Shown here in pieces: positions 26,701-37,885 of a stretch of DNA of 64,000 nt. Source of the stretch: Trichoplax adhaerens (taxonomy: Eukaryota; Placozoa; Uniplacotomia; Trichoplacea; Trichoplacidae); the NCBI RefSeq assembly GCF_000150275.1, contig NW_002060951.1:962552-1026551 (forward strand). Reading direction: 5' to 3'. Each line of letters begins with the position of its first letter. Within the stretch, counting starts at the first letter, position 1. Under the pieces are notes generated by a model. The model saw only the letters and a list, made by a program, of their open reading frames with translations. It had not been told where the DNA came from and did no database searches. The translations under genes were made by a program, and so were the position numbers.

Positions 26701-29700
26701 CACTGGCTTGGCAATAAAGAAACTTATCAGACTTTCCCTAAAATTAATTTCTAGTATTTAGAATGAATTCAATAACAGATATTCCAGCATTCATACTAAC
26801 CGAAAATGAACATTCCCAAAATTCTGGTTTAGGTCTAGTTTGCGTATACAAAACTAGTATAAATCCAGTTGATCCATCACGAATTCTAACAGAAGAACGA
26901 TTGATACAAAATGTTTAATACACAATAGCGCTATAGTTAATATCAAAATTGAATTCCCGACTTACTTGTTTGTAAGCCTTTGGCTATAGAGATATCTCAT
27001 GCAAGCTGACCATACATAAGGATGGTGGATGCTTATTACCCCATCAACCCATCTGCAAAATATATGGAAATGGTTAGTGGAAGCGGTTATAAAATACGCG
27101 TTGAAAGAATCATGAAATTTCTCTACGCACATTCCAACTAGAGGTATAGAAGATAGCTTCGGATCTGAATCCAAAACCAGTAGTAAATTATGGGAATTAT
27201 TTATGGCTACATACCTAAGATGAAAAGTATCCAGGTTAAACAATGCTACAGTTACTATAAGATATTTAAATAGAACTAATAGTAAAGAAAGGTAAAATAA
27301 TATTCGTATTTATGGTAACTGTACCCCGACTTTTGTGTATCTTGGAAATTACTCAAATGTAAAGGACCAGACAAGCTACGTGCTAAAGCAGTTGGTACGA
27401 TTGACACCGGTAAAATAGGAACAGCGGTAATTAAAGCAGATGGAACAACGACCCCACCTAAATTAATACATTAGTTCAAACACATTAGTCCAATTTTGTC
27501 GGCCGATTCTTATTACCAAAATTTACTAAGAACAGACAACTAAGAGAGGAAGACTCCTAACGTACTGTTACTACTGTATATATTGAGATATGTTACATAA
27601 GCCTAAAAGTTAAAGAGTATCAGGTAACGCTAGTAAACCTTAACAGCATCGTTATAATGTTTCGATACTACAGTTCTATACATAACATGATTTGTAACAT
27701 TTATGTTGCTTACTTGTAACATTAATAGAAATTTCATCACTATCTACATAATATGTAGCATGAATCTTTAAAGAAAGCATGTCCTTGATATCCACACTGT
27801 CACACGATAGCTTCAGGTTTTTTGTTAAGGTCTGCATAAGTACATGTACATATATAAAAATTACAGTTATCTTTAACACTAGCTAATTTACTAAAGGTAT
27901 ACAATAACACTTTGTAATTACGATGGCTGTAGTAAGCCAATCTATTATGTCAAAACTATTATAAACTATCAATCAGTACCTGAAATGCATCATAATATTC
28001 ACTGATGCTGAATGGCGACACGCCTTCCGACCCTAAGCAGGCCAATTGCATCTAAGATAATTTGGTAGAAACAAGACAAGAGATTTTAAGGCTGCATAGC
28101 ATATAGCACGTCCACTGTAAGTGTAGTAGAATATATGTATCTCTCATCCAGAACTGATAACTTAATCTAATACATCAATTATTCATAAATGACATTATTG
28201 GTAATATGATAAAATTCGCAAGATCCGAAAAAGAACAATGACAGGTAAAAGTGCTGCAACTAACTTACAGATAAGGGTATAATCACATCACCAGGGATTA
28301 CAGCAGTTGGAACATGAAGAGACTTGTTTCCTTCTCCAATTAGTTATATCGAAATAAATAGTAGTAAGAGAATTAAATGAAAAAAGATATATCAAAGTAA
28401 TAATAGCAAAGCTACGCTTCATGTAATAGCGCACGTTATCAACAGTAACAACATCTGTGCTTACGATAGCAATATACTGACATTGCTAAAAAAGTATAAA
28501 TAGTCTATATTAAATTTAGCAAGTAACCGAGTCTATTTGGGCTACTCAATAAAAAAATAAAGTATCTATATCACAAAAGGCCGTAAACAAGACATTGAAT
28601 TTAAAAATTATAATGAATTACTGTATTGACTACTTCGGGAAAATAAATCATGGTCAGTAAAATACCCCAAAACAAAAAATATTATATATCTTACCTTTTC
28701 TGTCTATTATCCTTCCAGGATCGAAACGATCGATGTTTATTATGACTCTATCATCTAGCAACAAGATTATCTAAAATTCTTATCACGGTAATAGCTTGTA
28801 TTTTAGTTATATCAATGGCACTCTACTCAGAGTAATTTAGTTGTATTCACAGCACCTTTATAATCTATTTTAACTATCATCACAGTTTACATGAATGAAT
28901 AGAATATTAAACTTTACATCACTTGTATATACATTGGGTATTACATTCTTTTAGGTTATGAAATTGAACGCCGACCAAATACCGTATATCAAAAGCCATT
29001 CTAAGTGTAGCAATATTACTATCCCTGATTACTATAGAAGTATCAGAACTATGGTTAATCTTGCATACCTTTATTAATATTCAGGCTACCTAGTAAAAAA
29101 AACTTCTGTATCCTTTTAGTAGCACTGGTTTCTGTATGGAGTTGATAAGCACTTCGCTGTGCTAAACGTAAACATTTCTCAGTGATATCAATCGTGAGAT
29201 TACAATCACTATATAGAAGAATAAAGATATCAGTTAAAAAGAATGAGGCAACCTAGATAGCAGTAATATTATATAATATATATAGTTTGGTATGATTAAA
29301 TAGATGCTACAGCGTAGTTGCCATCGTACATTACACATATCAGTACGCGTACAGGTGTACGTACTTTATCAATTCTATAGTTCATGACCTAAGTTACCTG
29401 TACGCGTATATTTAGGTTGCGCCGCACTTAACGAGAGTATGCAAGACGAAAGCTGTTAGTGTTTTTGAGATGAAAGATTATACTACCGAAATAAATGTAA
29501 TACGAGCATATCTTATGCAATGACATAATGTAACGTCAATGGCATATGACTGCCGAAAACTGGTGATTACTCTTGACTATGGCCGTTTCTACGAGCGATG
29601 ATTTATTAGGTAGAATACGAACAGTATAACGCAAAATGGCAGATGCATAAATTATGCGCTATAATGCACCAATAACGTAGCTCATTGAATGCTATCGATC

Positions 29701-30191
29701 GCAATTTCTATATTAAATAGTGTAGTTGTTATTACCTTCCTTTAAGCAAATGTAACTCTTCCTGCTCCCCTTGTGCCTTACTATCCCTAGTTATAACAAG
29801 AGCAAAATAATAAATTTTAGCATCTAACTGGAACTATTTTCTTATTCTTTGCTTCTAAAGAAGCATTACACATTATACAGTATTGTACTGATAGTATTAC
29901 AAGACAACGAGATGACATCACAGCTACATAATCGTCTTTTATTCGCTAGTTCCTATACGAGTAAAAACACGTAAGTCTACTCGATCTCAACTTAACATAG
30001 CCCAGAATAAAGTAGATGAGGGAATCAGCAAATCAAGTCATCGTTATCATCGTCATTCTAGCTCTCTCCTTTAAATCTAGCCTTATTACTACGTATCCTA
30101 TAGTACAATAACAATATTGGCATGGTTCACCAATCACAAGAGCATACCAGAGCTTGGTCATTATCTCAGGTAAATTTTCATTTGTAGCCAT
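23712..30191 (-). CDS. STIL: Centriolar assembly protein STIL (SAS-5/Ana2 family)
   Basis: Twenty-four minus-strand exons: 30148-30191, 29736-29786, 29069-29208, 28695-28754, 28269-28333, 27980-28051, 27714-27831, 27325-27457, 27131-27214, 26966-27052, 26801-26885, 26681-26737, 26413-26510, 26218-26302, 25675-26112, 25545-25607, 25357-25423, 25218-25270, 25025-25132, 24870-24895, 24688-24769, 24515-24610, 24244-24389, 23712-24135. The product is 893 residues against about 1290 in human. The N-terminal domain is clear: FFLLGSLN, INIDRFDPGR, IVPTALARSLSG, LLLVLDSDPKLSSIPLVG, YVWSACMRYLY, FILVLYTQTRPKPEFWEC. A CPAP-binding PRP motif (SPEPRPTPTP, about 380-389) follows, then acidic low-complexity sequence. 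The C-terminal STAN motif is at about 785-815 (AERICEKYL to MSFATVRYMEKHNLL), with the terminal motif SRLKHLPKL. STIL loads SAS-6 onto the procentriole after PLK4 phosphorylation. The PLK4-binding coiled coil is not obvious. Confidence 0.94.
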
Positions 30192-31571
30192 CTTGGATAG
30201 GTCAGTTTTCCTGGGCAGTAGAATAATGGAATCATAATGTCACATCAAATCACTTTACTAACTGATATCTACCAATGGTATATCTCTTATCATGCGAATA
30301 TATTTCTGTTGTATACTAATCATACGAGTAGCGTAATAATAGTAAAAATAATTCTAGTATACGCGTCTACTGTCTACTACATAGGTACTGTATACTCGTT
30401 ACTAGTACTAAAACATTCAAAGTTGCAGCAATACAAACATTTTCTCCTGTACTACTGTATTGGCTACAAATCCGTGGCTGTCAAAGCCTTAATATGTGCC
30501 ATTGATAAATTATTATCGAAGCCATTATCCCGTTGTAACGCTAATATAGTACAAAATTCTGCAGGATATTAAGATTCAAGCAGTCTAAACAACATGAAGT
30601 TAAGGCCACTAAAATAATCGCCACTACTATGAATGATAATCCAAAAGGCTAGCTAACCTGAAAAGCTTCAAAGAACATCAAGTGCGTTGAAAATTCAGTT
30701 ATTGATGTAAGTTGTAACCTGTATCAAGTCGCAGATTACTAGTAGTATATCTGAATTGGTCTAAAGGATCTTAACTAATCACCAAATCTGATTGTACTCG
30801 CTTAAAATATCGCAAATGGAAAGAAATTCTTAATCAATTCTAACATCAAGGCGACGAGATTCCCCTTCCAAGGACTTGCATACGGAATTTTGGATGCTGT
30901 TAATATACACTGTACAGTATACATACTGTCTAAGGTACAGACAGCTGATTAACAACACCCGCAGTAGCTATACACTGAGTGTAGAGTACAGTCACAGTAT
31001 GGAACATTTCCCGCCTTTTTTTTTATAGCTAACACATCACGTGGGACATGGCTGCAGTTGACACTCTGGTCTCGGTCTGGGACCGTCCTCTACAGTATTA
31101 CAGTACGTTACGTACAGTACTGTAGCCCACTCATGCAAATGACTACTGTACAGTAGCAAAAATTGTAGCGTACAGTACTGACACTGTACACTTTGCAGTG
31201 CGTTACAGTAGTCTGTCTGTCCATCAGTATCCTTTGCACCAAGTTCTCATTTAAAGTTAGCTTTTATTTATTATACCGTATCATAATACAATAACATAAA
31301 GTTCATACGCCAGTAAGTTAAAGATGAAAATGACTACAAAATCAGACATGAAGGGAATATTTGTATGAAATAAACAATTCAAATTTTCTATCATCAATGC
31401 GATAGAATAACTATTCTATTTCAGCAATAACAATATTATCAAGTTTATTCGCAAAATGATCTAGCAGCATCTAGACGACATGATACAAATTCTGATAACA
31501 ATAAACCTATTCATAGGTTAAAGTTATAAAATGGAAACTGCTAATCAGCAGATAAAGAAAAAAAATCAAGG
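30192..31571. other. Intergenic spacer upstream of STIL with GTAC-rich stretch
   Basis: This contains the STIL promoter and the calreticulin 3' UTR. The part 30900-31215 is enriched in GTACTGTA-type palindromic words like those near SREK1. A 111-codon + frame at 30237-30572 begins 46 bases from the STIL start in the opposite direction; it is hydrophobic and matches nothing I know. Confidence 0.5.
30900..31215. repeat. Second cluster of GTAC palindromic words
   Basis: Repeated words such as cactgtacagta, acagtacgttacgtacagtactg, ctgtacagta and gtacagtactgacactgtac (all within 20 bases as typed in parts) lie in a 300-base stretch. They resemble the array at 14405-14915 but lack its higher-order unit. 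There is no coding potential. Confidence 0.6.
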
Positions 31572-34500
31572 TTATAATTCGTCTTTGCTCTTGCTACTAT
31601 CTTTCTCTTCTTCTTCTTCTTCTTCTTCCGCTTCTGCTTCTTCTTCTTTTTGACCTTCTTCTGATTTCTTCTTCTCCTCTTCTTCCTTCTTCTTCTTTTC
31701 CTCTTCTTCAGCTTTCTTTTTGTCAATCTGAAGAAATTAATCAATAGCATTCATTAGTCAAGATTCGTTACACCTTATTTGTGACAACTATTAATTATTG
31801 GCTCACCACTTCCTTAGCTTTTGTTTCTGGTCCCTTAGTCTGACCCCATGTATCGTCTCCAAATTTCTTGGCGTAATCGATATCATCAGTAACCAATACG
31901 TTGTCGAAAATAGTTCCAGCTTTCACTTGCCACAAATCGAAACCAACATACGCGTTATCCTCAAACAAATAAAGGTTCGAGTCTTCTTTATAATCTGGGT
32001 TATCAATCTCTGGGTGTACCCATTCTCCCTTATATTTAGGATTGTCAATTTGCTTTGGCTTCCATTCACCCTAAATTGTAAAATGATCACAATACCATAT
32101 CATTCAAAACGTATCCAATTACAACTGATATGCTATTTCAAGTATTACCTTAAATTCAGGATTATCGATCATAGGTGGTTCCCATTCTCCATCCATTTCA
32201 TCATCCCAGTCTTCTGGTTTTTTCGCCTCAGGATCAGGAATGTGTTCTGCTTTATCCCAACCCTAAACAGAAGAATAAAATTTACTTTAAATTCTCAAAC
32301 ATAAATTGTATCAGGGTAGTAACTCACATCGGGTTTTTTGTCCTCGGGATCGTCAATCTTTGCATTGTCGTCCCAATCTTCTGGCTTCTTCGCATTAGGA
32401 TCTTTGATCTTCTTAGGTTGTAGTAAAGCCCAATCATCTTCCAATTTACCAGATTCTACGCTTTCGTTGTCAATTTTGACTTCGTAGGTATTGTCGGATT
32501 TAAGGATTAGCGTATATAAATGAGTTAATTCGTCATCCTGTCATTACAAATGTTTTATACTTTAATAAACTGGCAACAATCCAAACAATAATAGACATCC
32601 AAGAAAATACGTTACCTTGCACTTAATTTCTTTCTTGATTAATTTATTTTCGCCTTGATAATTTAAAATAACGTGTACCTTCTTGGTACTATAACCGCAA
32701 ATGTCAGGACCTAAAATGTTGATAACAAATTAGTTATATCATCATTCCTTACAAATATCTCGAAAAAATGGTTATCATGCAGGATGTTGAACGACTAAAA
32801 TCTTATTTACAGTAACAGGCACACATGTGAACACTTTGTTCTAAATTGTTTAATAATAATCAATCTATTGTAGGCGAATGAAAATAATGGCATTCAAAAG
32901 CAACTGCTATAGTCTTACAGAATATCGTATACTATACATAAAATATTTCAAATTTCTAAAGTTTCCAAATTTTTTCAATAACGTACCGAACATAATATTG
33001 TACGGAGAATCACCATTCATTTTCTTTGGATTTAGCGAACTAGGGAAAAGCTGTCAATAATAATTATAATAATTGCTTAATAGGTATGTTTTAGATAAAG
33101 CAAGTACGAAATCCAAAAGAACAGACAAGCAGCTAATAGATGCAAGACATTAACAGCCAAATTGTAAATACAATTGTTAAAGTCAGGTTAATTATGCTCA
33201 TTTTTACAATTCAATGTGTACTAAAGCCAAAAATTTCACGCAATTTGTCTACTCTACAGTAAATAATAGATTTAGCTCAATTAGTTTATAACAGACACAA
33301 CACTGGGTCAAAAGGAAAATAGTGATCGATTCATCACAAATTGATGAAACAATCAAATTTAAAATTTTCTTTAATAACTGAACTGCTAAATTCTATGCCA
33401 TCGGAAATAATTATGTTCCTGCATTAATAATAAAGTATCACTAGTGCTGCACCTTGTTCGTATATACTCTTAAACTGTATAGAGTAACAAGTTCATGGTC
33501 GATCATAATTAAATTAACCTAAATGATCTGAGTTAAGTTAATCACAATATTTACACTAGGTAGTAATCCATTATCATTTCCTAGATATAAATCGCAGCTT
33601 ACGTATAACAAGTGATTTGCTAGTAAGATACAACTATCTACAAATGCGCTTGGATCATACCAGGAAATATCATTTACAAAGCAAGATTATATGTAACACA
33701 GTAAGTATTTACTAGGCTTATCAAAACGTAAGTGCGCTCACAGTACAGAAGAGTACGATTCAAAATTTTGAAGACTAATATTAAGGATGGAAATACCCTG
33801 GAAAGAGGTAAAATGATGCTTATACCTAAATGGTAAGATCGGTCAATTGCAGTACATATATTATACACAGTGGACTAGTAAGATCACCATAAAATCAAAT
33901 ATGTAAGTCCATAGATACACCTGAAAACTGTAAAATTACGTGCAATAATAAGCTCTAAAGTCTATCATGAGCCTATTGTGTTGTACTGCCTAAAAGAACA
34001 CTTGCAAATTTACTGCTAATCGCAAGTTGTGGAGTTGGTCAATTTGCATCTCTTGTATCTAAAACACTTTCAGCACGCAGAGTGAGCATACTGTATAAAT
34101 GGGATCAAGTTAAACAATACTCCTGTTCTTATTCCTATGTAATAATCCTATGCGGTAATCAAGTCCATAGTCATATGGGTTTTTATAAACAAATACTAGT
34201 TCGGAGTTTGAATTGTAGGCCAAGAAAGTATGACACAGAATACTAATTCCGTTAATAAAAAGAGTTGATTCTGTACTGGTACGTCATGATTAAAGATAAT
34301 TCAGTAAAACCATTGTAAGTTTAGTAGGGCTAGACAAAATATGGAACTCATTCTATCGAATCGAAAGTTAAAAAAAAAACCTATTTCAGTAGAAGGTACT
34401 CTAGTACAGGAACAAAAAAAAACCATGGCGAACTCGATCGATATGTACTCGTTTGAAAAAAGTAATTTCTACATCAAACTACCATTCTTCAAAATACTGC

Positions 34501-35053
34501 ATATACGATTTACCTTGATATAACCACCACCGCAATCAATACTTTGTTCATGCTTGACGGTAAATTGGAGGACCAACGCTTTGCCTTTATTGCTAAATGG
34601 TTTATCTAATTTAGCACTGACGGCATAAAAGCGTGCATCTTGGCTAGTTTGAATACCTATGTGCAGACATGACATTTATGAATAATTAGATGTATTGCAG
34701 GTTAATTTGTGTCATTTTTTTTTTTTCTACAGCCTCGCTCAGGTCAGCAAACTGTGTAAATTGAATTGATACCTTTGTCCTTCTCAGCATCACCATAAAA
34801 TTTACCAGCAGTCAACACAAATTTTCCATAATCGCTTTTGCTTGTCGATTGAACCCATCGGCTCTCCCAGTCGGGGCCTACGACAATCAAAAATTGGATT
34901 ATAAAAATGATCGCTTAAAACTAGATAGAGCAAATTAACTTGAGTAACAATTGCTTGCCACTACTTACTGTCGAATTTTTCAACGAAGTAGGCCGTAGGG
35001 TCGGCAATGACAAGACTAGAAAGTGCCAAGCAAAGTAACGCTATCCTCATCAT
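31572..35053 (-). CDS. CALR: Calreticulin, ER calcium-binding lectin chaperone
   Basis: Nine minus-strand exons: 34969-35053, 34773-34877, 34514-34656, 32987-33050, 32616-32710, 32328-32537, 32149-32262, 31807-32070, 31572-31727; 411 residues. A signal peptide ([17 protein letters not shown]) is followed by the lectin domain ([57 protein letters not shown]). The P-domain carries three IxDPxAxKPxDWD-type and three GxWxPxxIDNPxYK-type repeats. The end is a Glu/Lys-rich calcium-buffering tail and KDEL. It folds monoglucosylated glycoproteins in the ER and stores calcium. The lectin-fold disulfide cysteines (IDCGGG and DICG) are present. Intron 3 is unusually long (about 1.46 kb). A perfect ER-stress element lies 162-180 bases upstream of the ATG. 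The lack of a transmembrane segment and the KDEL exclude calnexin. Confidence 0.97.
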
Positions 35054-35214
35054 CTTTTTTTACCAGTTGCTTCGCTCGCGTCCAATGTTGCAAGTCTACC
35101 AAGTGATGAGTCGATTTAATATCCTTGCTTAGTCATACCAGGTCGTGAAATACCACGCACCACTGTGGGAATGAGGTTGGGCACGTGTGTCACAGACAAC
35201 GGAGTCGATGATGG

Positions 35215-35233
35215 CGTGGAGAATTCTGATTGG
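35215..35233 (-). promoter_or_regulatory. ER-stress response element upstream of calreticulin
   Basis: On the calreticulin strand the sequence matches CCAAT-N9-CCACG exactly; on + it reads CGTGG, nine bases, ATTGG. It lies 162-180 bases before the CALR start codon. In vertebrates NF-Y binds CCAAT and ATF6 binds CCACG, and CALR is a classic ERSE target. A further CCAAT sits at 35250-35254 without a matching half. Function here is inferred. Confidence 0.75.
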
Positions 35234-35604
35234 TCTATATTGTTATTATCCAATCACAAGGGCTCCGACAGTTGAACGATGGGACATTCTCGAATCAGAC
35301 ATGCGTACTCCATGGTGATTGGCGATGCGCGTGCGTACTCGCTTCATCATCCAACCAACAGCACCGTCCATCTTGGACTTTCTTCTTCACCAATTTCATC
35401 ATCAAAGCTTAAGAGTGTACAATATACGGAATATACTCAGTTGGAATATTATTCAATACAGCCATAGTGCTCTTCATTAGAAGATCACCGTGTAGGATTG
35501 CTGTCGTCAGTAATCCTACTCCAGTTTAGAATGCAATGAGTAGACCTTAGACTTACTGCCTTCGACTGAAATTGGTTGATGTTGAAAGTGATTAAAATAT
35601 CCAT

Positions 35605-36141
35605 AAAAATATACAGTACTGTCGATGCTACTTTAAAACGGTACTGGCATACTAGTCGTCGATTTTCAAACTACACTGTACTCACCCAACTACTAAGTAA
35701 TGCTTGTAGCGAATCTACTAGACTAGCAGAGTGCTGCAGATCGAGTGCAGTTGTGGACTACTTGATCAAATATCAATAGAATATACATTACTGTCGATGC
35801 TACTTTAAAACGGTATTGGCATACCAGTCGTCGATTTTCAAACTACACTTTACTCACTGTCTCCAACTACGAAGTAATGCTTGTAGCGAATCTACTAGAC
35901 TAGCAGAGTGCTGCAGATCGAGTGCAGTTAGGGACTACTTGATGAAAGATCAATAAAATATAGTTAATTTTCCCTAAAATATACAGTACTGTCGATGCTA
36001 CTTTAAAACGGCACTGGCATACCAGTTGTCGATTTTTAAACTGCACTGTACTCACTGTCTCCAACTACTAAGTAATGCTTGTAGCAAATCTAGTAGACTA
36101 GTACAGGACTGCAGATCGAGTGCAGTTAGGGACTATTTGAT
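35605..36141. repeat. Three-copy tandem repeat, unit about 170-200 bases
   Basis: Copies start near 35605, 35778 and 35976. The landmark gtcgatgctactttaaaacg begins at 35621, 35793 and 35991. Other shared blocks are gtcgattttcaaac, aagtaatgcttgtagc, gactag and gcagatcgagtgcagtt. Copies 1 and 2 are near identical; copy 3 has more changes. The open frames across it are not conserved between copies, so it is probably non-coding. Confidence 0.9.
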
Positions 36142-36634
36142 GTTAGCTAAAGCACAAGTCTGCGGTGCAATATAAATGAAATTTCAGGCTGCAGTCATCC
36201 TCGTCTTTCGTCGGATAACTCTATCATTGACTACATAATGTACTTTAGTCTGCAATATACAGTACAGTAGACTCTGGCGAAAGTGCAAGTATTATCATGG
36301 CGATGATAACAAGCGGAGAACGCTTGCTGAACTGAAGAGTAGATGGAGCAAACAATTTTCCATTTGTCTAGAACTACTTGAGGCCATGACGAGCGTCCAC
36401 GATTCCACAATCCTTCGATGGTACTCTACCGTACACTATAAAGTACAGCACCTGCAATAAACACAACTCCCAGTCAACTTACCCTTTACAACTGTACCGT
36501 ACAATAGTAAATAGTGGACTACCGAAGACAGGACAGTATAAATATAAATAAAATATATATTCTATCCGTTGTCATGGTGCAGCTCGAGGCCTTGATGGTC
36601 TGCAGCTAGGTCTTGCGTACAGTATAGAATAATA

Positions 36635-37885
36635 ATGGCGTCCAGTGAAGATGACGAAGATATTCAAGCTTACCTTCAAAATCTATCCAAGAAGACAACT
36701 TCCAAACCAGATCATACTCGAAAATTCAAATTATCGTTAAGCGATGAAGATATTGATGTATCAAGCATCTCAATATCAGAGGATCACTCTGATGGAGACA
36801 TGGAGCAAGATAATCAGGTTCGAGCCAACAGCAGTCTTGACTCAACATCACAACCGTTACAACAAATCAATCACTCCATATCCAACCGATCCATGGTTAG
36901 GTCTGCAAATAGCTCAACCAACTCCATTGACAGTGCAGTCCCTAATATGCAAGATTTACAGTCAATACCTGATGATGATGACCTATTCAACGATTCACAA
37001 ACTAAGAGTACCGCTTCGCCTTCTGAATCTTTCCAGTTGCAAGTTCACAACATCGATGAGCTGTTGAGCGATACTAATGAAATAAACGAGGAACTTAGCT
37101 CTCATAGAGAAAGCGCCGAAGAAATAGAAGAGGATGTCAATCACGATTCCTACGATCGTGATGATGATTATTCTTCCATCAAATCACAAGATAATATTTC
37201 AAGTGATAATAGATCTCAGAATAGTCTAGCAGAAGATATAAAGTCCATTTCTAACTTAGAATCATCGATACAGACTATCCGTGATGAAACACATTCTGTC
37301 CACAAGTCTATTCAGTCAGATATTGAAAGTTTGCATTATTCTACGGACGATTTTGTAACTGAAGACAGTAGCGCGCGTAAAGAGTCCCTTATTTTGTCTC
37401 GTAGCGCAACTTCCGACACCGACTACTCAACCAGCAGCGATACTACCTCTTCCAGTCGTCGCTCTGTAGTAAACACAAAGTCGAATTCCAAAGATATTAT
37501 CGTAAAAGACGCTGAAGTTCAAACAGACTCACCTCCTAGGCAAGGTAACATCCAAACATCGATCGGTCCAAGTTATGGCCATGAATATTTAGATCCAGCG
37601 CCTATTGCAACACACGTAATCAGCCCCGATGCATTAGAAGCGGTAACTGCTTATAACCCTATGACTGTCGCTCTGAATAACATGCTACGAGATCAACTAA
37701 ATTTAACGAAGAACTTTGTGGACTCAAACAGGAGGCTTTATAACGCCGAAATTGATAATATCCAGTCGAATTCTTATCATTATGTCACACTGCAAGATAC
37801 CAAACGGTATATTCAGGAAAATAGAAGGCCTCGACTTACTTACGAAGAAGCATTAAAGCAAGTTTTGGCTGAACAGGAATATTAA
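36635..37885 (+). CDS. C19orf44 homologue (DUF4614 family)
   Basis: One uninterrupted 416-codon reading frame. Residues 1-280 are acidic, Ser/Asp/Glu-rich and probably disordered. The C-terminal 130 residues match what I recall of vertebrate C19orf44: an AEVQTD element, LDPAPIATHVISPDALEAV, then a helical region with LRDQLNLTKNFVDSNRRLY, SYHYVTLQDTKRYI and LTYEEALKQV. The molecular function of this family is unknown. There is no signal peptide or membrane segment. The start ATG is preceded by a stop-rich region. It stands head-to-head with calreticulin beyond a triplicated repeat. Unlike most neighbours it has no intron in its coding region, which would fit a retroposed origin or intron loss; a 5' UTR intron cannot be excluded. 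Confidence 0.87.
   Translation: MASSEDDEDIQAYLQNLSKKTTSKPDHTRKFKLSLSDEDIDVSSISISEDHSDGDMEQDNQVRANSSLDSTSQPLQQINHSISNRSMVRSANSSTNSIDSAVPNMQDLQSIPDDDDLFNDSQTKSTASPSESFQLQVHNIDELLSDTNEINEELSSHRESAEEIEEDVNHDSYDRDDDYSSIKSQDNISSDNRSQNSLAEDIKSISNLESSIQTIRDETHSVHKSIQSDIESLHYSTDDFVTEDSSARKESLILSRSATSDTDYSTSSDTTSSSRRSVVNTKSNSKDIIVKDAEVQTDSPPRQGNIQTSIGPSYGHEYLDPAPIATHVISPDALEAVTAYNPMTVALNNMLRDQLNLTKNFVDSNRRLYNAEIDNIQSNSYHYVTLQDTKRYIQENRRPRLTYEEALKQVLAEQEY

Larger units (their letters stand above)
35054..36634. other. Head-to-head spacer between CALR and C19orf44-like gene
   Basis: 1.6 kb. The CALR-proximal half (35054-35410) is visibly richer in G+C than its surroundings and carries CCAAT/ATTGG boxes, a CACGTG E-box near 35182 and the ERSE. 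The distal part is occupied by the three-copy repeat at 35605-36141. Short open frames here are repeat or promoter shadows. Confidence 0.6.

Noticed and set aside
30237-30572. A 111-codon + strand frame just upstream of STIL.
   Set aside because: No recognisable domain, no splice partners and AT-rich composition. It is kept only as a remark because its length is a little above what chance often gives here.
31541-31750. A 69-codon Lys/Arg-rich minus-strand frame.
   Set aside because: It is the shifted frame of the calreticulin Glu/Lys tail; the true frame ends in KDEL.
31798-32423. Hydrophobic + strand frames of 168 and 82 codons.
   Set aside because: They are antisense shadows of calreticulin exons 6-8, which have clear homology on the minus strand.
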